NCBI GenBank assembly: GCA_900314375.1
Contig: OMVC01000176.1
Span: 1 to 13,777 of the forward strand
Origin: an uncultured bacterium
GTDB lineage: Bacteria; Cyanobacteriota; Vampirovibrionia; Gastranaerophilales; Gastranaerophilaceae
Direction: 5' to 3'
Length of the DNA stretch: 13,777 nt
The position numbers and the translations under genes are program-made. Shown here piece by piece: positions 1 through 6,496 of the stretch. The stretch's first letter is position 1. The number at the start of each line of letters is the position of its first letter. Under the pieces are notes generated by a model. The model was given only the letters and a program-made list of their open reading frames with translations, had not been told where the DNA came from and did no database searches.

Positions 1-1208
1 GTATTATTTCTGAATTGTTTAACAATTTGTTCAGGAGAAGCGCCGTAAGCTGCACTCAATTGAGAGAGTTTTCCTGAAAAATCAGCTTGTTGAACTGAAA
101 TATTTTCTTCTTTAGAAATTTTATCAATAATTAAAGAGTTTTTAATTCTTGCTTTAGCATCAATAGCCAAGCTTTCGTTGAATTTATTTTCTCCGCCTTG
201 AGCTTCGATAAATTTGCTCCAATCAACGCCTTGTGCGGATAATCTTTGTTGATAATCTCCACGAAGTGCATTTACTTCTCTAATAATCATTGATTGCGGA
301 ATATCAACAGAAGTTGATTCAATTAATGATTTGAAGATTGCATTTTCAGCGCTTGCTCTTTTTTGGCTTTCTCTTTGGTTATCAAGATAGCTTTGAATAT
401 CAGCTTTTAATTCATCAACAGTTGAAAATCTTGATGAACTTTTTACAAATTCATCTGTTAATTCAGGAAGAACTCTTTGTTTAATTTCATTCATTTTAAT
501 TGAGAATTTTGCTTCTTGACCTTTTAATTTTTCATCATGGTAATCAGACGGGAATGTAACAGCAATTTCGAATTCATCCTTGATATTGTGTCCTACTAAT
601 TGTTCAGCAAATCCCGGAATAAAATTAGAATGACCTAAATCAAGAGCATAACCCTTTGCACTTCCGCCTTGAATTTTTTCGCCGTTGCAAGTACCGTCAA
701 AGTCAAATACAACGATATCAGTATCATTTGAAGGTCTGTCTAAAACCAATTCCAATGTTGAATGTTGTGTTAAAAATCCGTTTAAAGCGTTATCAAATGC
801 TGATTTGTCTTCAGGCATTATTTCTGCTTTCAAATCCAGATTTTTGTAAGTGCCGATTGTTACTTCCGGTCTTGTTTCAACTTCAAATGTAATTTCTACA
901 TCTTTTCCCGGTTCAAAATTGTAATTTGTAACGGCAGGTTGTGTAATTGTATCTAATTTATTATCATTTATTGCTTTTGTTATGTATCTTGGTAATAACA
1001 TTTCAAGAGCTTCCTGTTGAATTCTGTCAACTCCGACATGTCTTTCAACAACAGATTTAGGAGCTTTTCCTTTTCTGAATCCATTAATGTTGATATGTTG
1101 TGAAATTCTGCTTGCAGCTAAGTCATAAGCAGAAGAAGCTTCTTTAGCAGGAATAGTCATGTTAATGCTGACCAAATTCTCTTTTTCTTTTTTTAATGTT
1201 GTTGTCAT
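1..1208 (-). CDS. tig: Trigger factor, ribosome-associated chaperone (3' end outside window)
   Basis: Trigger factor binds near the ribosomal exit tunnel and shields nascent chains; it also has peptidyl-prolyl isomerase activity. I translated 402 codons from the ATG at 1206-1208 to the window edge without a stop. The N-terminal ribosome-binding domain carries the family signature GFRKGKAP (residues 43-50). A central FKBP-type PPIase domain lies at roughly 155-235, with the segment LGHSNFIPGFAEQLVG. The remainder is the start of the helical chaperone domain. The family is usually 430-450 residues, so a few dozen C-terminal residues are missing because of the window edge; there is no sign of damage. 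A Shine-Dalgarno AAGAGGA at 1217-1223 supports the start. The gene is divergent from rpsP. In many bacteria clpP and clpX follow tig, but that region is not in the window. Confidence 0.96.
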   Translation of the reverse strand, partial: MTTTLKKEKENLVSINMTIPAKEASSAYDLAASRISQHININGFRKGKAPKSVVERHVGVDRIQQEALEMLLPRYITKAINDNKLDTITQPAVTNYNFEPGKDVEITFEVETRPEVTIGTYKNLDLKAEIMPEDKSAFDNALNGFLTQHSTLELVLDRPSNDTDIVVFDFDGTCNGEKIQGGSAKGYALDLGHSNFIPGFAEQLVGHNIKDEFEIAVTFPSDYHDEKLKGQEAKFSIKMNEIKQRVLPELTDEFVKSSSRFSTVDELKADIQSYLDNQRESQKRASAENAIFKSLIESTSVDIPQSMIIREVNALRGDYQQRLSAQGVDWSKFIEAQGGENKFNESLAIDAKARIKNSLIIDKISKEENISVQQADFSGKLSQLSAAYGASPEQIVKQFRNN

Positions 1209-1245
1209 GTTTAAATCCTCTTATTTCTACCGTATTATCAATAAA

Positions 1246-1274
1246 ATTCTACACTAAAACATAAATAAAAGCAA
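1246..1274 (-). promoter_or_regulatory. Probable promoter of tig
   Basis: Read on the minus strand, TTGCTT (1269-1274) and TAGAAT (1246-1251) are separated by 17 nt, a good sigma70-type arrangement. It would give a leader of about 30 nt that includes the tig ribosome binding site. This is a consensus match only. Confidence 0.5.
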
Positions 1275-1296
1275 CTTATACAAATAGTGTAACAAT

Positions 1297-1324
1297 TTGA
1301 AGTCAAATTTTCTTTAATTATAAT
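1297..1324 (+). promoter_or_regulatory. Probable promoter of rpsP
   Basis: TTGAAG (1297-1302) and a perfect TATAAT (1319-1324) are spaced by 16 nt. Transcription would start near 1331, leaving a leader of about 130 nt before the rpsP start at 1464. The -10 box overlaps an upstream in-frame ATG at 1323, which argues that this ATG is not the rpsP start. Confidence 0.6.
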
Positions 1325-1330
1325 GGCTAT

Positions 1331-1463
1331 TGCAAGAAAATTATATTTGTGTTTAAATAGAGGTACAGCCGAAGTAATTCCTCTTTACAACGGTTCAGAT
1401 ACCCGAACAAGCGGCGGTTTGGATGTCGTTTTCGTTAGTAAATTAAAATATAAGGAAGTAAAA
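1331..1463 (+). promoter_or_regulatory. Possible structured 5' leader of rpsP
   Basis: This is the predicted untranslated leader between the rpsP promoter and start codon. Its middle (about 1359-1430) is clearly richer in G and C than the other spacers in the window. Possible pairings are AGAGG 1359-1363 with CCTCT 1380-1384, GTTC 1393-1396 with GAAC 1405-1408, and an imperfect long-range pairing of ACAGCCG (1365-1371) with CGGCGGT (1412-1418). Ribosomal protein leaders often bind their own product, so an autoregulatory element is plausible, but I do not recognise a known motif. The stretch is also open in the rpsP frame from 1323, so an N-terminal extension cannot be fully excluded. Confidence 0.35.
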
Positions 1464-1883
1464 ATGTTAAAAATCAGATTAAAAAGATTAGGTGCTAAAA
1501 AACAACCTTCATACAGAATCGTTGTTGTTAATTCTACAAGCAAAAGAGATGGTAAACCTGTTCAAGAATTGGGTCACTACAATCCGAAAACTAAAGTTAT
1601 GCAATTTGATAAAACTGCTGCATTGGATTGGATTAAAAAAGGTGCTCAACCTACAGAACGTGTTCAATACTTAATCAAACATTGTAAAGAAGACGGTACA
1701 TTGGATTATCAAAAGAAAGAAACCGTAAAACTTTCTAAAAAAGCATTGGCTAAAAAGCAAGCTGAAGAAGAAGCTAAAGCTAAAGCAGAAGCTGAAGCAA
1801 AAGCTAAGGCCGAAGAAGAAGCTGCTGCTGCGCAGGCTGAAGAAGCTGCTCCTGCTGAAACGGAAGCTCCTGCTGAAGCATAA
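1464..1883 (+). CDS. rpsP: 30S ribosomal protein S16 with Ala/Lys/Glu-rich C-terminal tail
   Basis: S16 is a small-subunit assembly protein that binds 16S rRNA. The product starts MLKIRLKRLGAKKQPSYRIV, the characteristic S16 N-terminus, followed by the conserved KRDGKPVQELGHYNPK stretch and a GAQPTERV region, so the S16 fold covers residues 1 to about 85. The protein is 139 residues, while S16 is usually 75-90. The extra part (about 95-139) is a low-complexity tail of KAKAEAEA and AEEAAPAE type repeats, likely a flexible or helical extension. The start at 1464 is chosen because AAGGAAGT (1452-1459) sits just upstream and the product then begins exactly like other S16 proteins. The reading frame is also open back to 1323, but that ATG overlaps the -10 box. 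A hairpin terminator follows the gene. Confidence 0.96.
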   Translation: MLKIRLKRLGAKKQPSYRIVVVNSTSKRDGKPVQELGHYNPKTKVMQFDKTAALDWIKKGAQPTERVQYLIKHCKEDGTLDYQKKETVKLSKKALAKKQAEEEAKAKAEAEAKAKAEEEAAAAQAEEAAPAETEAPAEA

Positions 1884-1910
1884 TAATCTTGATATAGTGT
1901 TAATTAAAAG

Positions 1911-1946
1911 ACAGGAAGTGATGATTTATCACTTCCTGTTTCTATG
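1911..1946 (+). terminator. Hairpin terminator after rpsP, possibly bidirectional
   Basis: A perfect 12-bp stem, ACAGGAAGTGAT (1911-1922) and ATCACTTCCTGT (1928-1939), encloses a 5-nt loop and is followed by a T-rich stretch. Read on the minus strand the same stem is followed by CTTTTAATT, so it may also end the convergent regulator-helicase transcript. The rest of the 1884-2004 spacer holds no gene that I can see. A second copy of the 3' arm, with one mismatch, occurs at 1989-2000. Confidence 0.75.
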
Positions 1947-2004
1947 TTTACCCTCTACCATCGGGAGCGGGCAAGTTTTTGAGGATTTTCACTCCCTGTT
2001 TTAT

Positions 2005-4755
2005 TTATTGCCATTTTGAAAGTCTTTTGGATTTTGGTCTTTTGGTTGCTGAAAAAGAATTTTTTCTTGCTTGCAGTAAAGTCATTCTGCCTTCTAAATT
2101 CCTAGTATAAACGATTTTATAGCTTCCGCCGATATATTTTTCCCAAAGTTTTGCAAAAATATCTACACACTTTTTATTATTAGAAAGTATCGCGGGAATT
2201 GAGAAGTAGTCAGTTTGGTTAATTACTTTTCCGAACCTGTTTGTTCTGATTAGCAAATAGCGCGGATTTTCTATCGGGTTTAAAAATTCTTGAATACATT
2301 TGATAAACAAATTGTTTTCTTCTGTCGGAAGATTTTTACAGCTTACATAGATTCCTTCTAAAGTTTCTTGAACCGTCAGGCCAACTCGCTTTAGTGATGA
2401 ACGTATCAAATCTTGAGAGGCTAATGCTTCCAAATGTACAATAGCAATTTGTTTCATTACGCCTGCTATTGTGCCTGTTTTTAAGTATTTAAGATATATG
2501 TTTGCGCATACGATTAAAAATACAAGTAAAATTATTCCGATTATCCCCCAATTAAATCCGCCCGAATAGATTACAGAGGCCAATACAAACAAAAATGTCG
2601 TAAATGTTGAAAATAGCATTTCCTTATAGCTTGTGTATTTCAATGTGTTCACCGTTAATTTTTCTGCTTCAACCCCTGTTGTCATTGTTTGTTGCCCGTT
2701 ACCATAACCAAGATACAGCGCATCATTCCACCATTGTTTTGTTTGGCTTCTGTTTAGCGCAAGTTCTCTTGTTGACTTATTAAAGTCTTTGAAAGCATTT
2801 TCTCCAAATTTTTCAATATTATGATAAAAATCTTTTGATTTAACTCTGTCTATCCCGCTTACTATTTCGTGTTTATCAAAATAGGACGGGGCTTCATAGC
2901 CTTCAAAGCGTTTTTCTAGGCTTACAATATCGTGCATAAGCGCGTTCATTTTTGCTTCTTCATCAAGGTTTGTTGAAGATTCGGAAAAGATTTCTTCAAA
3001 AATATTTGTTTTTTCAGGTAAAGCAATTGAAGCCAAATGCCATATATTTGAGATTTTATCAGGGTTGTTTTTATCAATTCTTATAGCACGTCCGCGCATT
3101 TGGTTTGACAGCATATAAGAACTTACTGTGCTTGATAAAATCAGAGAATTAATAGAAGGAGCATCCCAGCCTTCGCCAAGAAGTGCTTGGGTGCCGATTA
3201 GAATATTTATTTCACCTTTATTAAACATTTCTGTTATTATGCCGACAATTTTATTTTTTGCACTTTCTTTCGGAGTAATTTTCATATAAGCTTCATCTTG
3301 ATTAAAACTTGAAACAGTAAGACTGTCCTCAGTCAGGTCATTTTCTTTTACATGTAATTCAATGCTTTGTTCTAAAGTTTTGGGCAGTAAAATCAAAGAG
3401 CCGCAAAGAACTCCAATCGGAATTTGTTGAAATTTATTTTTTAAGCGTTTCCAAATCGGGACAACACCTAAACTGTCCGAATCAGTGTCGTTAAGCTTTA
3501 TTAAATCCGCAAGTATAACCATTCGCAAAGATGTTGATAGAGAATTGTATTCAAGTTCTGTAATTTCTTCTATTGAATCAATTTTAGCAATTGAACCCGA
3601 AATTTTTCGCTGAATTTTAACATTATCGCCTAAAACAATTCGTTTGTTATAAACAAGTCCGAGAAGTTTTGCCCGATTTCTGTAGTGCTCAAGTTTTTCT
3701 TCTATTTGCGCAAATTCTTCACAATGATTGTATAATAAGCCGTTTAAAAATTTTTTTGCTTCCTCTTGGGTGAATTTTGGCAATTCATGTTCCTTTGCAT
3801 TGAATAATGATAAAAACTTCGGATTGATTTTCTTATTATTCAGTTTTAAAAATGACGCTGTTGAAACATAAAAATCCGGATCATCAAAAATCTGTTCCGT
3901 ATATGATTTAGGTTCATTAAGAAACGGAGAAGATGATAGATATGATATTAATTTTGAGTCGGAATTCAATTCATCCATAAATGTTTTAATATTAGCATTT
4001 TGTTTTTTTATAAGTTCTTTTTCCGAATCTTTTAAAAGAGAATAATATATAAAGTCTTGATGAGGACATAAATCACCGTTTTTGACAAGTTCAGGGATAG
4101 AGATAACTTCATCAATTTCGCCGCAAAGTTCTTCGTATCTGTTCCATTCGTTTATGTTTGCATCGTAAGGCGGTGTCGCGGTTAGTGACAGTGTTTGTTT
4201 TGGAGCAAGATTTTCATTTAAATATATTAAAGCTTTCCACCATTCGTTGCGTAAATGATGCGCTTCATCGAAACATAAAACCGTAATATTTGCATCTTTT
4301 AAAATTTTTATTATTTCATCGGCTTTCTTACTGTTAAATCTTTTTGAATTTGATATGGATTCAGCTTCTTCTTCGCTAATTTCTGCTTCTTCATCGTAAG
4401 TATTGGAATTTGTATCCTCGTCTTTTTGACCGCAAAATGATGCCAATAATGCTTGATAAGTTGTAACAGTTATGTATTCAGGATTTCTCAAGTCGGTTGA
4501 TACAATATTGTAATCTTCGGGTTTTAAAAATGCGGAGCATATTCTTTCTTTCCATTGATTTTTTATGGTATTTGTAGGGCAAAGTATGAGGGTTGCCTGA
4601 TTTAGTTTTGATAAAACTTCTATACCTAATGTGGTTTTCCCTGCCCCCGGAGCTGCTACAATATGAAGCTTATCATCTCTTAAATGAAACGATAAATCAT
4701 CAAGTATTCTTTTTTGATAACTTCTCCAGCTCCCTTTAAAATTTAATTTGCTCAA
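2005..4755 (-). CDS. Superfamily II DEAD/DEAH-box helicase with C-terminal transmembrane hairpin
   Basis: The protein is 916 residues. The helicase core is complete: Walker A APGAGKT (35-41), DEAH box CFDEAHH (161-167), motif III LTATPP (191-196), motif V GTQALLGEGWDAP (521-533) and arginine fingers in QMRGRAIR (552-559). This points to ATP-driven nucleic-acid translocation of the SSL2/Res type. A helical insert of about 200 residues (230-430) separates the two RecA domains. Unusually, two hydrophobic segments (about 713-731 and 733-755) form a likely membrane hairpin, followed by a soluble domain of about 150 residues and a basic tail (RPKSKRLSK). No nuclease motif is evident. The start codon is TTG at 4753-4755; no in-frame ATG occurs until residue 260. 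It lies 10 nt behind a response regulator gene and is probably co-transcribed. The biological role is unknown; DNA processing at the membrane or phage defence are guesses. Confidence 0.85.
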   Translation of the reverse strand: MSKLNFKGSWRSYQKRILDDLSFHLRDDKLHIVAAPGAGKTTLGIEVLSKLNQATLILCPTNTIKNQWKERICSAFLKPEDYNIVSTDLRNPEYITVTTYQALLASFCGQKDEDTNSNTYDEEAEISEEEAESISNSKRFNSKKADEIIKILKDANITVLCFDEAHHLRNEWWKALIYLNENLAPKQTLSLTATPPYDANINEWNRYEELCGEIDEVISIPELVKNGDLCPHQDFIYYSLLKDSEKELIKKQNANIKTFMDELNSDSKLISYLSSSPFLNEPKSYTEQIFDDPDFYVSTASFLKLNNKKINPKFLSLFNAKEHELPKFTQEEAKKFLNGLLYNHCEEFAQIEEKLEHYRNRAKLLGLVYNKRIVLGDNVKIQRKISGSIAKIDSIEEITELEYNSLSTSLRMVILADLIKLNDTDSDSLGVVPIWKRLKNKFQQIPIGVLCGSLILLPKTLEQSIELHVKENDLTEDSLTVSSFNQDEAYMKITPKESAKNKIVGIITEMFNKGEINILIGTQALLGEGWDAPSINSLILSSTVSSYMLSNQMRGRAIRIDKNNPDKISNIWHLASIALPEKTNIFEEIFSESSTNLDEEAKMNALMHDIVSLEKRFEGYEAPSYFDKHEIVSGIDRVKSKDFYHNIEKFGENAFKDFNKSTRELALNRSQTKQWWNDALYLGYGNGQQTMTTGVEAEKLTVNTLKYTSYKEMLFSTFTTFLFVLASVIYSGGFNWGIIGIILLVFLIVCANIYLKYLKTGTIAGVMKQIAIVHLEALASQDLIRSSLKRVGLTVQETLEGIYVSCKNLPTEENNLFIKCIQEFLNPIENPRYLLIRTNRFGKVINQTDYFSIPAILSNNKKCVDIFAKLWEKYIGGSYKIVYTRNLEGRMTLLQARKNSFSATKRPKSKRLSKWQ

Positions 4756-4765
4756 AACTTCAACC

Positions 4766-5464
4766 CTATACGTTTAATTTATAACCGCCGCCATAAATTG
4801 TTTCAATATATTTTTTGCCGTTTGATATTTTATCGATTTTTGAACGTAAATGGCGGATGTGTACTCTAATTGTTTCAATATCATCATCAGGCGAGTATCC
4901 CCAAATATCTTTTAACAGTTTAGCTGAAGATACCATGTTGCCGTGATTTTGAAACAGTAAATTAAAAATATCAAATTCTATCGGTGTTAATTTGGTTTGT
5001 TTATCTCCGATTCTTACACTGTATTGTTCCGGTAAAAGAGTTATTTCACCAAGTGTTTGCAGGTCTTTAACAGATGCTGATATCGGGATTTGATGGGTTC
5101 TTTTTAATAAAGCCTTTACGCGCATCAAGAGTTCTTCTATTTCAAATGGTTTTACCAGATAATCATCAACACCTATATTAAATCCGTTTGCTTTATCATT
5201 AAGCTGCGATAAAGCAGTCAGCATAATAATCGGAACATCTTTAGTTGAAGGATTTTCACGGACTCTCTTGGCTACCGTAAATCCGTCAACTTCAGGCATC
5301 ATAACATCAAGTATAATCAGTGACGGCAGTTCTTGTTTGGCAAGAGCAAAACCTTTTATTCCGTCATATGCCTGAACGACGTTGTATCCCCCGAGTTCCA
5401 GATTTACTTTGATTAGTTCGTTTATTGAAGTGTCATCGTCTATTACTAATATTTTATTATTCAT
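4766..5464 (-). CDS. OmpR-family two-component response regulator
   Basis: This 232-residue DNA-binding response regulator has a receiver domain (1-120) with acidic pocket D9/D10/D11, phosphoacceptor D53 in LIILDVMMPEVDG, T83 and K105 in YLVKPFEIEELLMRVKALL. A winged-helix effector domain (about 133-232) contains TPIEFDIFNLLFQ, the recognition-helix segment ETIRVHIRHLRSKI and the terminal YGGGYKL. All phosphorylation residues are present. The GVDDYLVKPFEIEELLMRV stretch resembles cyanobacterial RpaA/RpaB-type regulators. No histidine kinase is encoded in the window, so it is an orphan here. It leads a two-gene unit with the helicase. I see no clear Shine-Dalgarno before the ATG at 5464; a TATAAA-like box lies only a few bases upstream, so a very short or absent leader is possible. 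The targets cannot be read from the sequence. Confidence 0.95.
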   Translation of the reverse strand: MNNKILVIDDDTSINELIKVNLELGGYNVVQAYDGIKGFALAKQELPSLIILDVMMPEVDGFTVAKRVRENPSTKDVPIIMLTALSQLNDKANGFNIGVDDYLVKPFEIEELLMRVKALLKRTHQIPISASVKDLQTLGEITLLPEQYSVRIGDKQTKLTPIEFDIFNLLFQNHGNMVSSAKLLKDIWGYSPDDDIETIRVHIRHLRSKIDKISNGKKYIETIYGGGYKLNV

Positions 5465-5523
5465 ATTCTGATTTTATAATAAAATCTTAGATTTGTCATA
5501 TTATTACATCTTTCACAAAACTT

Positions 5524-5538
5524 AATATTTGAAATATT
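5524..5538. promoter_or_regulatory. Perfect 15-bp palindrome, candidate operator
   Basis: AATATTT-G-AAATATT is a perfect inverted repeat with a one-base centre. It lies in the divergent spacer between the response regulator and speD (5465-5673) and overlaps the -35 box of the predicted speD promoter, where a bound repressor could block transcription. In AT-rich DNA such a palindrome can also arise by chance. Confidence 0.35.
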
Positions 5539-5557
5539 CCAAAAAATGACTTATACT
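5529..5557 (+). promoter_or_regulatory. Probable promoter of speD
   Basis: TTGAAA (5529-5534) and TATACT (5552-5557) are separated by exactly 17 nt, close to the sigma70 consensus. Transcription would begin near 5564, giving a very AT-rich leader of about 110 nt before the speD start. I see no riboswitch or other recognised element in that leader. Confidence 0.55.
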
Positions 5558-5673
5558 GTACAATAGCGGTTTTTAAAGGATTTTTTTCAAAAAAAGACTG
5601 TCAAAAATTATTTTTTTATACTATTATTTTATAGTTGTAAAATATACATTTATTTAATAAGGAGAAACACAAA

Positions 5674-6135
5674 TTGACAACATATTCACATTTAGACTTA
5701 TTCAACGAAACATTACCAACTTCAGATGACGTACACCTTGGTCGTCATGTGTTGGCTGAATTTTTTGAATGTGACCCTAATACATTAAACAGTATTGATA
5801 AGGTAGAAAAATATATGATGGAAGCAGCTTTAGAATGTGGAGCTACAATTGTTCAAAAGTGCTTCCATATGTTTAGTCCTTACGGAGTTTCAGGTGTAGT
5901 AATTATTTCAGAAAGCCATTTGGCTATTCATACTTGGCCTGAACTTGGGTATGCGGCAGTTGATTTATTCACTTGCGGCTCAAAATGTGACCCAAAAGTT
6001 GCTTATGAATTTTTGAAAAAGAAGTTTTCTTCTAAAAATGCTAGTTTTACGGAGTTAAAAAGAGGTATTCTTTCACCAGAAACAATGAAGGTGGCAGAAA
6101 GACCTTTTGAAATTTTAGAACAATTACAAAATTAA
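5674..6135 (+). CDS. speD: S-adenosylmethionine decarboxylase proenzyme (pyruvoyl-dependent)
   Basis: SpeD makes decarboxylated S-adenosylmethionine, the aminopropyl donor for spermidine synthesis. The short bacterial/archaeal form is made as a proenzyme that cleaves itself before a serine, which becomes the pyruvoyl cofactor. The diagnostic segment SESHLAIHTWPELGYAAVD is present. The cleavage serine is S81, and H86 and C101 stand at the +5 and +20 positions seen in the Thermotoga enzyme (S63, H68, C83). The protein is 153 residues; its N-terminus is somewhat longer than the Thermotoga one. The start is TTG at 5674, supported by AAGGAG at 5659-5664 at normal spacing. The gene stands alone between its promoter and a strong terminator. 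No spermidine synthase or other polyamine gene is in the window. Confidence 0.96.
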   Translation: MTTYSHLDLFNETLPTSDDVHLGRHVLAEFFECDPNTLNSIDKVEKYMMEAALECGATIVQKCFHMFSPYGVSGVVIISESHLAIHTWPELGYAAVDLFTCGSKCDPKVAYEFLKKKFSSKNASFTELKRGILSPETMKVAERPFEILEQLQN

Positions 6136-6163
6136 TCAGCAAAAAATTTTTTTACAGGTTTTT

Positions 6164-6208
6164 ATTGTTCTGACGGATATAAAATTATTCGTCAGAACAA
6201 TTTTTTTA
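6164..6208 (+). terminator. Rho-independent terminator of speD
   Basis: A perfect 12-bp stem, ATTGTTCTGACG (6164-6175) with CGTCAGAACAAT (6190-6201), is followed directly by a run of T. It separates speD from the downstream small gene. The minus-strand side lacks a T-run next to the stem, so it acts mainly in the plus direction. Confidence 0.9.
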
Positions 6209-6250
6209 TAGTGACTATCGAAATATGATATAGCAAAGGAGAAATTTTAA

Positions 6251-6496
6251 ATGAAAATAACTTGTTTAAGGGCAATGTTACCAAAAAGTGTAATTGAAAA
6301 ATGTTCAAAATTTTCTAAAAACGAACCGGTAAACAGTCGTGCATTTTTTAGTGAATGCGCATCAATGCAAGATGTTAAATTGGTTCCAATAACCGAACAG
6401 GTTTCAAATTCCAGAAATGTAGATTTCTTTAATCCGACAACACCGATAAATATTGAAGCAAAAGCTAAAGCTAAGAATATCAATTTTATATTCTAG
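6251..6496 (+). CDS. Small hypothetical protein, 81 residues
   Basis: I do not recognise this protein. It is likely real because AAAGGAGA (6235-6242) lies at ideal spacing before the ATG and the frame fills the space up to the convergent operon. The product begins MKITCLRAMLPKSV, has three cysteines (C5, C18, C36), shows no signal peptide or membrane segment, and ends in a lysine/alanine patch (EAKAKAKN) and a hydrophobic FIF end. It follows the speD terminator, so it needs its own promoter; a TATGAT at 6224-6229 could be a -10 box, but I find no good -35. Its TAG stop shares the palindrome CTAG (6493-6496) with the stop of the convergent nnrD gene. Its function is unknown. Confidence 0.6.
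   Translation: MKITCLRAMLPKSVIEKCSKFSKNEPVNSRAFFSECASMQDVKLVPITEQVSNSRNVDFFNPTTPINIEAKAKAKNINFIF

Noticed and set aside
1359..1384. AGAGG...CCTCT hairpin as a preQ1-type riboswitch in the rpsP leader
   Set aside because: The loop and the downstream A-rich pseudoknot partner do not match, and the element lies about 80 nt before the start codon.
1323..1463. N-terminal extension of rpsP from the ATG at 1323
   Set aside because: That ATG overlaps the -10 box, lacks a ribosome binding site, and S16 proteins begin MLKIRLKR-like as at 1464. Kept only as an alternative in the leader finding.
1963..1996. Second hairpin GGGAG/CTCCC after the rpsP terminator
   Set aside because: Only five pairs with a long loop, and no T run on either strand.
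5499..5520. RpaB-type HLR1 direct repeat (TTACATC, TTTCACA) before the response regulator
   Set aside because: The two half-sites are 8 bp apart instead of about 10 and the second is a poor match.
6247..6483. Minus-strand open frame opposite the small gene
   Set aside because: No ribosome binding site and it is antisense to a frame with an excellent one; treated as a shadow.
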